Source of the DNA: Budorcas taxicolor
Taxonomy: Eukaryota; Chordata; Mammalia; Artiodactyla; Bovidae
Length of the DNA stretch: 64,000 nt
Direction: 5' to 3'
Assembly (NCBI RefSeq): GCF_023091745.1
Contig: NC_068928.1
Span: 14,588,001-14,652,000, forward strand
Shown here: positions 23,701-38,700 of the stretch, piece by piece
How positions within the stretch are numbered: position 1 is the first letter of the stretch
How the letters are laid out: each line of letters begins with the position of its first letter
Notes under the pieces: model-generated
What the model saw: only the letters and a program-made list of their open reading frames with translations
Database searches by the model: none
What the model was told of the DNA's origin: nothing
Made by a program: the position numbers and the translations under genes

Positions 23701-26700
23701 AACATCCACCTCTGTGGCATACTCTTTCAGTTCAGCCAGAACCTGTTAAAAATCCATGAAGTGAACAACCATTAAGGATTCTCCAACAACAATTTTCAGG
23801 TCTCGGTTTTTCTGAAGAACAGGTTTTAAGATACTAGATCTTAACTTGAATCTACTTTAAGTCTGACCTGAGCAATGTTGGCTTGGGATGCCAAACGAAT
23901 CATGATGTCCAATTTCTCTAGTTTCACATAGATGGGATCATTGTATTTCACAAAGAAAACTTTTATTTCCTGCTTCAAGATTTCAGGCCTGTGATGTATA
24001 GAAATACAGGTAAGGAACATGATGTATATACTGATGTATCTTTCTGAGTTTGCATTAATACCCAACCTGTGCTTCTATCCTCTCCATCCACACACCCCAC
24101 TCAGGGGAAAAAAAACTCAGAATCTTCCTCTACACCCCTCTTACCAGATCCGTTAAGCAGACTATTTTTATGTTTTTTAAGGGGCAAAGTATATACTGCC
24201 AAGAAGAATCAGTGGAAGAACAACCACCTGATCTAAACTATGGCCTGAACCATATTAAACAGACACGAGCAGGTCCTTCAGAAAAGAAACTAAATTATAC
24301 AGCAATACTAGGCATTCACTGTATTCATTCACTGTAGGAACACTCTAAAATCAATTGTCAGCCTCCTGACCCTGGGCAAGTTGCTCTACCATACAATTTT
24401 TTTTTTTTCTACACATTAAACAAAGCTTAACACAGTCCTTTTAAATACTGATATCATTAAGCTTAATTCAAAAATACAAACACTTTAACCACCAATTCAT
24501 TTTTTTCCCAACCTTTTCTGAACAATTAGGTTGATGTTCCTCAGGGCGACGTATTGCACCTCTGGCTCCCCAGACAGCAAAGTGACAAGCGGAGGGGCCA
24601 ACTTCTTCAGCAGCATATTGTAGTAGTCAGAGTCCTTGGGTAGCAACTCTAAAAATTTCATTAGGACTTTTACTGCTGAGAGCACCACTGCTGAGTTGGC
24701 ATGAGATAACCGGGGAGTTACCCGCTCACAGATGCTGAGGGCAGAAAATGAAAATTAGTATCTTAAATTACGATTTCTGCGCTCAATCCAATATATAAGG
24801 TAGTGCTGTCAGAGGCCCCATGGCCCAAGTATCAAGAAATTAGAGAATCAGTTAGAAAAGTCAAAACTCCATGCGTAGGTAAATTTGGGATTCAACACTG
24901 CAGACGCCTCATTCCCAGCAAACTACAGGCAGAGCAGGGATACGAGAAGACTTTAGGAAACCAGCAATAGGGACGTTCAAACTGGAAGGAAAATAGCCAA
25001 TACCCCAAACACTTGAAGCTCACACCATTTACCTTCCTGTTTTATAGTTCTTTCTGTCTCCCCATATTATGTAAGGGCTCCCTGACTCATAGCCCATTTC
25101 TCCTCAACCTACAGGAAGTCAAATTAAGCATTCTGAGAGTTATTTCACAATGAAAGATATCAACCAATTGTGGCTGAAGTTTCATTATAAGATGGAGGAG
25201 GAGATGGACTGACAGGGGAAACTACCCAAGCTGTTGTCTTCAGGATATAAGGGAATCTTGAAGAGGGTTTTTGGTTGTTAACAACAACCAAATCTTGGAG
25301 AGGGTTTTTGATTTTTTAACAACAATACCACTGCAATATTTACCCAACTTCATCCCCTTCTCCTCCTCCTCCCAGTCACCTATACTTAAATGTTTTATAA
25401 AATATAGGATATTTATCTGTTGAGGGTTCTCCCGAAATTAACCTAATTTTGATAGCTCTTGGGCAACATGGTTGGCTAGCTGACTCAGTTAAGGATACAA
25501 GATTAAGTGAAGCTGTGTTTTTCTCCCTTCTTCCTATATCTACTCAGCAGACTTCCTGCCCTTCTTTAGGTCTTTATACAAATACCACCTTCTCAAGGAG
25601 GCCTTCCCGAACCACCCAATATTTCTTAGATCTCTTCCCTAACTTTACTTTCCTTGTTAGCATTCATCATTATCTGACCTATTATATGTTGGATTATATA
25701 CACATATATTTCTGCTCTATGCCTCAGAATAGATTTTCCATAAGAGCTATGATTTTAGTCTGTCCAGTGCTGTATTCTCAGAGCCTAGAACAATGCCTGG
25801 CACACAGCATGGGCTCAAAAAAAAACATTTGCTAAGTGAGGAAGTGTGAGATGTCAATGACCAAGAGAAATAAAGTTGTATGTAAAATTCTTTCCAGGAG
25901 ACATTTGTACTTTCAGTGATGGAAAGAAACTATCAGGGTGAGTTTCGGTTAAATCCAGAGGGAACAATTTCCCAGACAAGTGAAGAACATTTATATTGTT
26001 AACAGCTCGAGCTTCAGCCAGGCAAGGAAGGGTACTTACTACCTACCATAGTTAAAATGAGCCAACAATTCTTCAGAATTACTTTGCCAGAATCACAGTG
26101 CCTATATGCACAAAATGCTCAATAAAAATTGATGTAACTCCAATTCTGTACACCAAAATGTATGTATGTGTACACGAAATTTAGTAGTCAGCATCTGCTA
26201 GCCAAAAAAAACTTGCAATACTGAAGTGGTAGAGAGCTAAGCAGAACAATTCAGGTGTGCCTGTCAAATCTTCTCCAAATGTGTAATTTCCATACCTAAT
26301 GGAAGACATCATACATACTACAGGCTCCAATCCACTTTCTTTAGTACTAAATTACAGGTATAAGGCAACTCACTAACTAGTATCAAGCCACATACTAAGT
26401 ATCTTAAAGAATGAGAATGGTCACTATAATGAAAGACACACACAAACCTCTGCCAAGTGCTGTATGGGAGATGTGAGAAGGTGATAAAGGAGATTTTTGC
26501 AGACTGTTTTAAGTGTACTGCTCAGAAAAGAAATGGCATCTCCTCTTAGCAAGAACTATTTTTGCATGGCTTACTCTGCTACCTAAAATGTTCCTAATTA
26601 CAAAGAGACAATACCACAGGGATAGCAATATCTATCCCATAAGTCACTGTTTTCCTTATTCCTAACATAACAGATCCTTATTCTAATACAGACACACTAG

Positions 26701-29700
26701 AACTTACTGAACCAGGCAAGACTCCTAGATGCTACCCAGGAAAACAGACTGACCTCTGAGCCTCCCGGTCATCTTTAGGATTGTAATTAGATAAGCAGTC
26801 CAGGATGAAAATCTGGCCCCATTCGGTGCACTCATTCAGGGCTGTCAGTAGCTTATTAATGTTCTGTGGATTCAGATCGAGTAAGTTGCTGTTGGGGTGA
26901 GATTCACTGATTTCAGATAGTGCTGCTACAGCATTAGCCACCACCTGGGAAAAGAAGCAGATACGACCTTGATTTATCAAGAACAGTACAATAATTTCTC
27001 TGAATCACTTCATAGATCTTAATTCATAACTGTTCCTGAACATTTTACCTTGTCATATACAAACAGATAAACTGCTTTCACATTATAAAAAAAAAAAAAA
27101 ACATGTATTATACCACTAATGATGGCTCATACAGCTTCCGCGTGGTCGGGCAACCCAGAATTAAAACAATTCACATATTAGCAGAGAGTCACTCATGGTT
27201 TACTATTAAAACATTAATTTCAATAGTACTCAAACCATCAGTAAAACTAAGACAAATGAACAGCTATAGAAGGAGTCAAGTTTAGGGACTTCCCTGGCAG
27301 TCCAATGGTTAGAATTCCACACTTCCAATGCAAGGGGCATGGGTTTAATCCCTGTTGGGGAACTAAGATTCTGCATGCCTCGTGGCCACAACAAAAAAGC
27401 AGTGAATTTTAATTTTGAAACATACATTAGGCAACAGAAAGAAGAATCTAGGCCAAATAATTTTATAGGTATATGGCAGATAGGGAGGTGATCAGTTCAG
27501 TTCAGACCCTCCAGTTGTGTCCAACTCTTTGTGACCCCATGGACTGCAGCACTCCAGGCTTCCCTGTCCATCATTAACTCCCGGAGCTTACTCAAACTCA
27601 TGTCCATTGAGTCGGTGATGCCATCCAACCATCTCTTCCTCTGTCATCCCCTGCTCCTCCTGCCTTCAACCTTTCCCAGAATCAGGGTCTTTTCCAATGA
27701 GTCAGTTCTTTGCATCAGATGGCCAAAGTATTGGAGTTTCAGCTTCAACATCAGTCCTTCCAATGAATATTCTGGACTGATTTCCTTTAGGATTGACTGG
27801 TTTGTTCTCCTTGCACCAACAGACTTTCAAGAGTCTTCTCCGACACCACAGTTCAAAAGCATCAATTCTTTGGCACTCAGCTTTCTTTATAGTCCAACTC
27901 CCCTTAAGTGTCAGAATAAGAAAGTGTGACCTTGAAATCCTAGTTCACTGTAACATGATGTTGGGAAATCACATAAACTCTGTGAAGTTCCATTTCCTCA
28001 ACTAAAAACTAGAGATAATTTAATCCATCTCAGAGAGGAGCTTTAGTTTGAGGTTAAAATCAGATGACATGTAAGTGCTTTCTACAAAGCTTTAAGCAAA
28101 GTTAAGGTGGTAGCGGCATATGGGATCTTAAGTTTCCCGGCCTGGGACTGAACCCATGTCCCTTGCATTGGAAGCGAGGCGTTTAACCACTGGACCACCA
28201 GGGAAGTCCCAAGCTACTGATTTTAACATCCACATCACTTGAGTGGTCTGCAGATTATCCCAGCATTTTACCTAGAAGATTAAATTCTAGAGAATATGAT
28301 TTTTTAAATCAAATAATATACTTCTGACAGTACCCATTATTATGTAAAAGATAACGATGCCACAAACAGAAATCACCTTCAGCTATAATCTAGTGATCAG
28401 GTCAAAAAATTCCAAGATGAAAAAACCAATGGTTCACTTGGTAAGTATGGTTATGGGTATAATATTTTCTTGTTATTAAGACAAACCATGAAGGATTATC
28501 TAGTTGATCTATCTATCACATGACAGCATGCATGAGGTTCTTTTCTGACAATTTTTGTTTACCAACCACACCATTAAGCAAAGCTTTCATGAAAATTAAA
28601 AGGCATGAAGAGTGAAATAACAATCTCCATCATCTCAGTGCTTTACATGCAAGGAAAAGACATATTTTCCCCGTATAGTAAGCCTCATATATAGGATGAC
28701 AGGATAAAGGATCAAAATGTCACACTGAAAGACCAAATACCTGTTTTCCTTTCTTGCTGTCAACACATGCCCACTCTTGACCAGTTGGTCCAAAACAAAT
28801 GTCCTGTCACTGACTTTCTGCCAGTTTCTTTTTCTTGTTAAAAAAATTTAAATATAAGGTCTGTTAACAGGAAACGTAAAAGGAAAGGGGAGAATTGGGG
28901 GAATTACGAAAAGCAATGGAGAGGAAAGAGAACAGAAGGATACTGAACAGGATGAACAATTTAGAATTCCTCTGCTATCATCATACATAATTGGAAATTA
29001 AACCAAGTATAAATGCAGCTAATGAAGTGTATGGTCTGGTGGTAAAATAGGCAACTTTCACTTATCACATTAAAATAAGAAAAGAAACAGGGAAACCTAA
29101 CCTGATTAAAAGATCCAGAGATCAGATTACAGGATTATGTTTAGAAAAGTCTGTACTGGGAAAAGAGGTCATTGCCAAATGGTCATGGGAGCCAATGGCT
29201 GACCAGAGGAGATGCACCCCAATAACAAAACTCTGATGCTGGGAAAAGATTGAGGGCAGGAGGAGAAGGGGATGACAGGATGAGATGGTTGGATGGCATC
29301 ACTGACTCAATGGACATGAGTTTGGGTAAACTCCAGAAGTTGGTGATGGATAGGGAGGCCTGGCGTGCTGTGGTTCATGGGGTCACAAAGAGTTGGACAC
29401 AACTGAGCGACTGAACTGAACAAAACTGTACCGCTGTTCCTCTAAATCCCTTCTAGTCTATTAATACCTTTCCATTTTCATCTCCTAATCTTCACATTCA
29501 GACTGCTAGATTTTTAGAAACATACTGAGGTGGATCCATAAAGGGTTGCTTAGAGTTCTCCTGGTCAGTAAGCCATGCTTCTCCTACACTAAGAAAAACT
29601 TAAAATGAGCTAGTCACACTGAATCTCAAGGAGGCAAACATTAACTTCAAGACAGTATAGCTGGATTATATAGGACAACTCACTTGTCCTTGCATCTATG

Positions 29701-32700
29701 CTACAAAGGAACACATCCCATAACATCAAAACAAACAAACCAACCTGTTGTTAGTTCATCTTACCTCCCAATTACAGTTAATTCTGTTCTTTGGGAGACT
29801 GCAACTAAACATTTCACCTTCTATCTCACCTCCATCCCTGGAGACCTAATGTAATACGTATCCTTAATAGACACTAAACACAAATATATACATACATGAA
29901 AAAGCATGCACACACATGTATGTGTATAAATAAAATCACACTCAATACTAAACAAATCTTTCTCTGCCCTAACTGCACACTTCCCTTCAATTTGACAGCT
30001 CCATGTGAACCCTTGAAGTCTGCTGAATTCTTTTTAACATAAGCAACTTGTGTTTTGACTTACCTTATACTATACGTAATAGCACTGGACAAAGAAATAA
30101 AAGACAGCAATTGCTACAATTTATTGAACACTTACTATGCCATTTACCCTCATGCAACTCTAATGTAGTTGCTATCAAAATCTACCTATTACAGATAAGG
30201 AAACAGGTTTTAAAAATGAATTTATAAACAGAGTTAGAGAAACTCAGTGACTTGCTTAATCAACACAGCCCAAAGAGAGAAAATGCTTGAATATGAACGC
30301 ATGCCCCATATCTGATTCTAGTGTCTGAGTACTCATCACTCTGCTGACTGTATTTACAGAAGTCCCAAGAGCTGTGAAAGAAAAACCAAAGTTGGGCAGG
30401 ATGATATAATCAAAACATTATTTCCTGGCAGATTTATACAAGGAGAAAAAGGTACTCTCTTACTTATAAATTTCAGAGATAATCACATCCTAGCAGCACT
30501 TAACGGCAAGATTTACCATCCGGCTATAAAACCTGATTTATAAGCTACCCCTACCGTATACACAGAAATTCTGAGGGCATAAATTTGACCTTATTTTTTC
30601 TTGTTTTAAAAAGTAGCAAGCTGGAGTGGTGGATATGAATAAAATAAAAATGATCCTGTAAAGAAAAAAAGAATGTTAGAAGGAAATCTAGATACTCACT
30701 GGGAGTGGAGTATCACAGATACAGGTTTTTCAGGAGGAATCTCTCACACATTTCCTTGTCCCTTTGAATGATTTCTCTAATTTCACTCACTTTCCTTGTT
30801 CCAGAACCCAAGAAAGACCGCACTTCTCGGTACAGTGACTTCCTCCTGTTAACTAAATTACTATTTAGAAGACTTTCATTCCTAGCAATGACCTTCAAGG
30901 TCACACAGTGAAAAAAATGCTTCAATTCTCATATTCAATTTACAATCCTTTTGGCTGCTGCCCCTTGAAGATTTGAATTGAGAGCAGTAGAACAGCTAAG
31001 CAAATCTATTATAATGAAATATACAGGTGATTTGTGTATTTTTATCCTCCGGAAAATCAACAATTCAAAACCTCACTCTCTTCTTTATGGAGCTGCCTGA
31101 AATAACATGTTAAAGCACAGAGCATTTATTCTAAACAGGTTTCAGACATTATCATATCCAAGGATATGACTATATGGTACCAGCTAATTTTAGAGCTCAT
31201 GCTTTAATCCAAAGACACTGTCCAGACTGTCAACTAATAATACGCTGATTATATGACATTCTTATGTTCTGTTTTCCCATCTTCTCCAGAATGAGAAAGG
31301 TGAATGAATACATCTACCTAGTAGAGTCAACACATCCTATTACAGCAACAAAGTCTGAATACATAGTAACAAGAAAGGTTAAAAAATTAGACTCAAGGAA
31401 ACTCATTACTTACTTGAGTGGCTTAAGATGTGTTCTGATGAAATGTAAATAAGCACAAAGCCAAACACTACAAATAAATGTCTACATACGTACAAGAGGC
31501 ACTCCTAAGAGTTAAAAGGCAGAGAGTTACTTGGTCCACAGGCCCTAAAATCACACAAAAGAATGCTGCAACTGAATAAAACAAAAAGTTTATTATCATA
31601 CCATTTATCTTCTCTTCTTTTTGAGAATAAGTAATCCTCTGCCAAATTAGAGCCTTGAGATCATTTTAAAAGGGACACTAAGAAACAAACAAGCTGGGAT
31701 CTTTTAGTACAAATTGAATTACAATATACAACAGATCCAGAAGCTGCCAACAAAAACTGCTCTAGTTATATCTCTGAACAATTCTTTTAAGAGTAATTCT
31801 GCGATGGTGTGTTAACTAATACTGTAGATAGACTTAAGCTTCCATTTGTAGATATGCTGCCCTCAGAACCCCCTAAAAAATAATGTCTGGCTTTAAATAA
31901 TGTATACAAAAAAACACTTTTTTTAAATAAAATTTCCACTGAAACATTAACCTTTCTAAAATCATCACGATTGCTACACAGTAAGGAAAAGTTTCTTATA
32001 TTAAGGGCTTACTCTATATCAGATTGACGGTGAAATGCTTTGCAAGCCCTCTGTCCTTTATCTTTCACAATGATCCTATGATAGAAACACTGTTTATAAT
32101 CTCCATTTTGTAGATGAGGCTACTGAGATGTTCAGGAAGACCATCAAGCTAAGAAAGGCAGACAAACCCAAGTCTGAATGATTCCAGAGCCTGAGTTTTA
32201 ACCCCCACGCTATAATACTGGGAAAGAAAAAAAAATCATTTCACAGTCACAAAGCACTTTTCTGTTTTGATACACCTTGGTAAACAGTGAGTCAACTCTT
32301 ATCCAAAGTTAGTGGGGAGCACTTCTGAAGGTACTAGGCTCTGAGAACTCTAAGGACTCAAAGGAGCCACTTCCAGAGAAGGCAAGAGCTTTGGACATCT
32401 GTGAAGTGGCTGTCTCACTTTCATGTCATTTCAAATGTCATCTTTAGCAATACAAAACATTTTTCATCACTGTTCTAAGCACTTTACATGTTCTAATTCA
32501 ATTAATTCTCACAAGTCTGTGAAGTAAATTCTACTATCCTCCTCCTCCAAGAGCTGAGTTGCATCTCCCCAAAATTCACATTTGAAGATTTGAAGTCCTA
32601 ACCTCCAGAAACCTCATGTGACTGTGTTTGGGGATCGGGTCTTTAGAGAGGAAATTAAGTTAAAATGAGGTCATTACAGTGGACCTTAATCCAATATAAC

Positions 32701-35700
32701 TGGCGTCATTATAAGAAGAATAAATTTGAATAGACACCTAAGGAGGGAGGATCATATGAAGAGAAGGGAGACGCCCATCTATAGGCCAGGAAGAGGGGCC
32801 TCAGAAGAAACTAAGCCTACTGACACCTTGGACTTGGACTTCTAGCCTTCAGAACCGGGAGAAAATAAACTTACACTGTTTAAGCCAAAACAAAAAGAGT
32901 GAGTCAACTCTTTATAAGAGGAAGTGACTGAATGCAATTTGGTATGCTGAATTGAATGCTGCAATAGTAAAAGGACATCTGTTTTGAAACAGGTGAAATA
33001 AAGTCTGTACTTCAGTTTATAATAATGTACCAAAGTTAATTTCTTAATTTGACAAAGGTACCATAATTATATTTTAATATTGAGTAAACCTGTGTGAAGA
33101 CAAGCATATGAGAAGTTTCTGTATGGTTTTTGAAACTTTAAGTCTAAAAATCTACCCCAAAAAATGAGATTAAAAAGAAAACACCCTAAGTTAGATATAA
33201 TTTCTAAAATAAAAACTGATTATGATTAAAATCTCTAAGGTGAGAATACACATAAAAAGATCTTCACAAAGTTTATCATAAAGGAAAACAAACATCGTTT
33301 CCTTCCTCTGTACAGAAAGACAGAAAAGTACTAAGATCAACCAGTGGGCAGGCACGCTTCTAACTAGGCAGCTGCCAATGATTCCACTTAACTCAACCAC
33401 ATACAACATTACTTACCAGGGGCATCCAGACAAAGACTGAACATGCAACCTGCTACATCACTCTTACCCACTGCCTACCACACATACTGATACTCTCCCA
33501 CATGCCTAAAACTTGACCAGCTCTGAAACTCCTCCATGGACACTGGGTATGAAGAGCATTACGCATTTCAAATTTCACTTCTGTATAGTAGTCTAAGTTT
33601 ACAACTCTATTTATTAATCTATGTCTAGGAATAAAAGAAATAATGTAATTAAAGTACTAAATTGAGGTTATTAATAAACAATTTTACACAGCCCACAAGG
33701 ACAACAAATATATTGACAAAAATCCTTCTCAAATTTACAAAGTGATCTAGAGAGACTTGAGTTTTTCATTATTTACCATCTCAGACTGACAGCAAACCAC
33801 CACAAACTAAAGGCCTAAATAAAAATTACAGTAATTGGAAAGCATGTCATGTTAGGTCTATTCCTCAAGAATAGCTGCTATTCATAAGAAGGAATGAATC
33901 TGAGTCAGTTCTAGTGAGGTGGATCAACCTAGACCCTTATACAGAGGGAAGTAAATCAAAAAGAGAAAAAACAAGTATCATATATTAACGCACATATATG
34001 AAATCTAGAAAAATGGTACTGATGTGTACCCCTTTGCAGAGTGGGAATAGAGACTCAGACACAGAGATCAGACTCATGGACACAGCAGGGGAAAAAGAGG
34101 GTGGGACAGGCTGAGAGAAGAGCACCGAAATATGTACATTACCATGTGCAAAACAGCGACCGGAAAGTTGCTGTGTAGCACAAGTGCTCAGCTTGGTGCT
34201 CTGTGACAACATAAGAGGAGTGGGACGGGGTGGGAGACGAGAAGGAGGTTCGAGAGGCAGGGGCCATGTGTATATCTATGGCTGACTGATATTGATGTTC
34301 GCAGAAACCAACACAACATTGTAAAGCAATTATCCTCCAATTAAAAATAAATAAATTTTTAAAAATTTCCCCAGAATAGCAGCTACTGTTTATTAAGCAT
34401 TTACTCTGTTAGGCATTATTTAAATTTTTAAATAAATTATTCCTTCATGTTCAAAATAATCCAGTAAAACAGGCATTATTACCTGCTTTTATTTTTATTT
34501 TTCCAGATGAGGACACTGAAGTTCATTTTAAATAACAGGCTCAAGGCCACGCTTCTAGTAAGCAGCCATGCCAGGACGCCAAACAGCAAACACTCTGGGC
34601 CCTAAATGCTGTGTGCTATTTCCATAACCCAAATTTTTACAACCTTAGCACCACTGACGTTTGGGGATGGATAATTCTTGGCTGCAGAAGACTCCCTGTG
34701 CACTGCAGGATGTTTAATGTATCCCTGAACCCTACTTACCAGATGTCAGTAGCAATCTTCCCATCAGCAGAGACAACGAAAGTGTTTCCCGACATGGCTG
34801 CATACCCTCATGGGAGAATACCGTGACCAGTTGAGAACCACTGTCATAATCTTACATGGCTTCTAACTGCTGGCTAGCACATGGTTAAAATACATACTTT
34901 TTCTAAGAAGGAAAGTGCTACTTTTCATAAGCGAGCTTTCCAGAATAAGTTTAAATTAAAAGAAGCTGAGGAAAAAAAAAAAAAAAAGGAGCTGGCAGTT
35001 TAACTAGAGCCTTTGCTAAAGGCCATACTGGGGCCAAGTTCTGATAGCATGCTGCTTGTACAGAAAAACCCTCAACAAATGAAAAACATGATTCTGGGGG
35101 TATTGTTGTTTTAACTAATCCAGTAGTTTGTACTTTGGCTGAGAGAACAGAGCAACGGAAGAGGGACATTCCCGGGGCAGTTCTCAGAATGATGACAGAA
35201 CTGAGAAGGCTTCCAAGACAAGATCAAAGGGGCTAAGGCACGGAGCCAAAGGATTCAGAAAACTTAAATTCACAAACAAAAATCTCTCGGGGAGCAGATT
35301 CCAGTGCAAACATTAACAGAAATCGGAGTATCTCAAAATGCCTCAGAGAGAGAAAAGAAAAATTGTAGTAAGAAGGGAAAATCCTAATCTGTGGACAAAA
35401 AGCTAGAGAAAAGTCTCTATCACCAAAAAGTGCATCTTTCTTGCAAGTATCAATTTACAGAGACTGGAACTTTCAAAATTCTGATATGTGTGAAGAAATC
35501 ATGGGAGTTACCCTCCTCTTGCAGCAAAGTGCTTCCTCATTCTAAATACATATTTACTTTCAACAAAATGGACTAATAAAATTGGCCTCTAAAGGTAAGT
35601 TTAGCTCTAATTCCTCAGAAAAGGTTTTACCATATGAATCTGGACAGGTATCAAAGGGATTAGCACCTCTTAAATTAATATTATAGTGGAAATTCCTGGA

Positions 35701-38700
35701 GGTCTAGTGGTTTGGACTCCATGCTCTCACTGCCAAGGGCCGGTGTGCAATCCCTGGTTAGGGAACTAAGTACATGGTGATGGTACAGTGATGCACATAG
35801 CTACCTTCCTGGTCAGGGAACTAAGATCTACAAGCAAGGCTCTGTCCACCAAAAAAGTAATCAGATTTTAATTGACATTTTACCCTCCGATTTCAAAGTC
35901 ATTTCTCCAGATGCTCTGGTGCTTTCACATTTAGGATGCCCTTCTAAAGCGAGCTATGAGAAAACTACTTGGGTAGAACCAGGGAGCATCAACTCCTTCT
36001 GCAAGTGGCTCTGATAGCTGCTGGTGCAGTGCTGCCACCATGTGGGGCAACTTCTGAAAAAGTGGAACAAAATTCCCCCTCAAGAGCAGAAAATTGGACT
36101 CATACATATCATGGGAATAAAAGGGTTCAGGGGATTTCCTTTTAAAACAGTCATCAGATAATTAAGGCCTTTATTTGTTCAAAATTTCAACTATTTTCAG
36201 AAAACCAAACAGTCCTAAATATGTATGTGCATATATCTATTTAAATTATATCATGTATATACACACCCATGGAGGCAGTAACCACTGATGGGTACTAGGG
36301 CTCAGAACCAGGTTAGAATTCTGGCCACAGTACCACTAGCTGAGTGACGCTGGGATTATTCTTTAGCTTCTCCAAGTGAGAGTCCCTTGGACTACAAGGA
36401 GATCCAACCAGTCCATCCTAAAGGAGATCAGCCCTGGGTATTCATTGGAAGGCCTGATGTTGAAGCTGAAACTCCAATACTTTGGCCACCTGATGCGAAG
36501 AACTGACTCATCTGAAAAGACCCTGATGCTGGGAAAGACTGAGGGCAGGAGAAGGGGACGACAGAGGAAGAGATGGCTGGATGGGATCACCAACTCGATA
36601 GACATGGGTTTGGGTGAACTCCGGGAGTTGGTGATGGACAGGGAGGCCTGGTGTGCTGCGGTTCATGGGGTCGCAAAGAGTCGGACACAACCGAGCAACT
36701 GAACTGAACTGAAGTATACGCTGCTTGACCTCTATCATAGAATAACTTCTAGTTCAGAAGATGGGAGAACTACTTAAAAAAAAAACCTTAAGTAAAAGCA
36801 CCTATCACTATGCCTGACATGGAATGCACTTTCATCTTTTTAAAATTACTCATTTATTGGCTGCCCCGGGTCTTCTGTCGCTGCGCATGAGGGCTGCGAG
36901 TGAAGTGGGGGCTCCTCTCCAGCTGCGGTGCACATAGTCGTGGTGGCTTCTCTCATTGTGGAGCACAGGCTCTAGGCATGAGGGCTCAGTTGTGGCGCAA
37001 GGGCTTAGCTGCTCCGCGGCAAATGGGATTTTCTCAGACCAGATATCGAACCCCTGCATTGCTAGGCAGATTCCCAACCGCTGGACCATCCGAGAAGCCT
37101 TTTTTTCTTAATGGTATTAGGAAGGTCATCATTAGCCTTAGGACCTTCTCAGATGTTTCATTTACTATACCTTCCATTCCACCACTAGATACTGGAATTT
37201 ACTTCACATTCTTACACTCATTCATTTCTTATCAGCAGCATTTGACCCAACTGATAAAAAGGAGAACCAGCAGTCTAAAAACAGCAATACTTCTGGCAAA
37301 AAAAAAGCAGGACATACAGTTGAGATGAAAAGTATGGGTTCAAGAACAAAAGCAGGCATGTGAGTATATATGTGTTTATCTCTTAGTTCAAGCTTTTCGG
37401 TTCTTCACTAAAATAACAAGAATGAAGAGCTCAAACAAATGATTTAAATATTTGTAAAATAAGGCCAAGGAGATCCAACCAGTCCACTGTAAAGGAAATC
37501 AGTCCAGAATATTCATTGGAAGGACTGATGCTGAAGGTGAAACTCCAGTACTTTGGCCAAAGTATTGGCCTGATGCAAAGAACTGACTTATCTGAGAAGA
37601 CCCTGATGCTGGGAAAGATTGAGGGCAGGAGAAGGGAACAGAGGATGAGATGGTTAGATGGCATCATCGAATCAATGGACGTGAGTCTGAGTAAACTCCG
37701 GGAGTTGGTGATGGACAGGGAGGCCTGGTGTGCTGCAGTACATGGGATCTCGAAGAGTTAGACACGACTGAGAGACTGAACTCAACTGAGAATAAGGTGG
37801 GGAGAGAGGTATTCCACTCTCAAGCTTGTGCAGGTAGAGTGGGCATCTGAGAATGAATGCCTTCTTTTTTTTTTTTTTGAATGCCTTCTTAAATTCTGCC
37901 TCCTGGGCACCTTCTTAACAAGATGTCGAATGAAGGAAATAAGAAAAATTTCCCATTTAGAGGGCAGCAGGGTCCACCAATTTAATAATCCCTAATGCTA
38001 ACACCTGTTCTAGGAAAATCTTCAAGATACAGTAAAACATAAGGCATTCCTGAAAGAGTTTCTCACAATTCTAAGTAGCCTTAAATTTTCTCTAAAAGTT
38101 TTCTCAAAGATACTTGTGAAAATCTCCTCAAATCATCTCGATTTGTTGCATAAAAACGTGTTAAGATTATTAAAGGTTATTGTTAATTATAATGACACAT
38201 TAAATTCAAACAGAGACCCATTCATGTGTGACATCTTTAAGTTACCCATATATAAGCAGGGGGTAGCAGAAGAAAACAGGTAAAACAAACTAGCATGTAT
38301 TAATAATTATTGAATCTGGTGATGGTAACTGAGTTCACTTTATTTACTCATATAGTAACTCTAATTATCAAGATGTTTGAGAATTCCTATAATGGAAAAT
38401 ATAAATAAATAAATGGCATGCATATACTATTTGTATATTAGGACTTGGTTTTCAGCTCAGTAGGGTACGAGAGAGACAATCTTTGGGTCCCCTGGAAATC
38501 ATGCTTCACATAGCTAATCTATGGCTCAATGTCCCAAAGATTTATTTTAAACACGCATTTTAAAGAGTCCCATCTTAAATACTGCTGTCTCATACAAAAG
38601 TGGAAACACATTACCATTGGATTTGAATCTGCTATGAGATCCCGCAGAGAATCCAGAAATCCCTGATCTTCCACCATCTGGGCATTGATGTCATGGAGTT

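Larger units (their letters stand above)
36130..37275 (+). repeat. Diverged intronic duplicate, copy 1
   Basis: Non-repeat blocks here recur in the same order and orientation at 41200-41965: TTTGTTCAAAATTT, CAGAAAACCAAACAGTCCT, GGCAGTAACCACTGATGGGT, ACCACTAGCTGAGTGA, AATAACTTCTAGTTCAGAAG, TTTCTTATCAGCAGCATTTG. This copy is split by a BovB (36376-36712) and a CHR-2 (36848-37102). Confidence 0.85.
26945..38614. other. AP2B1 intron 5 (11.7 kb)
   Basis: The largest intron here. Holds three CHR-2 SINEs, four BovB 3' fragments, MIRs, an MLT1-type LTR, an L1 tail, a MER20, one of a pair of diverged duplicates (36130-37275) and a T-run scar. In 28215-29225, 29430-30095, 30360-31985, 32895-33880, 34850-35685 and 37895-38614 I see no named feature. 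Confidence 0.7.
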
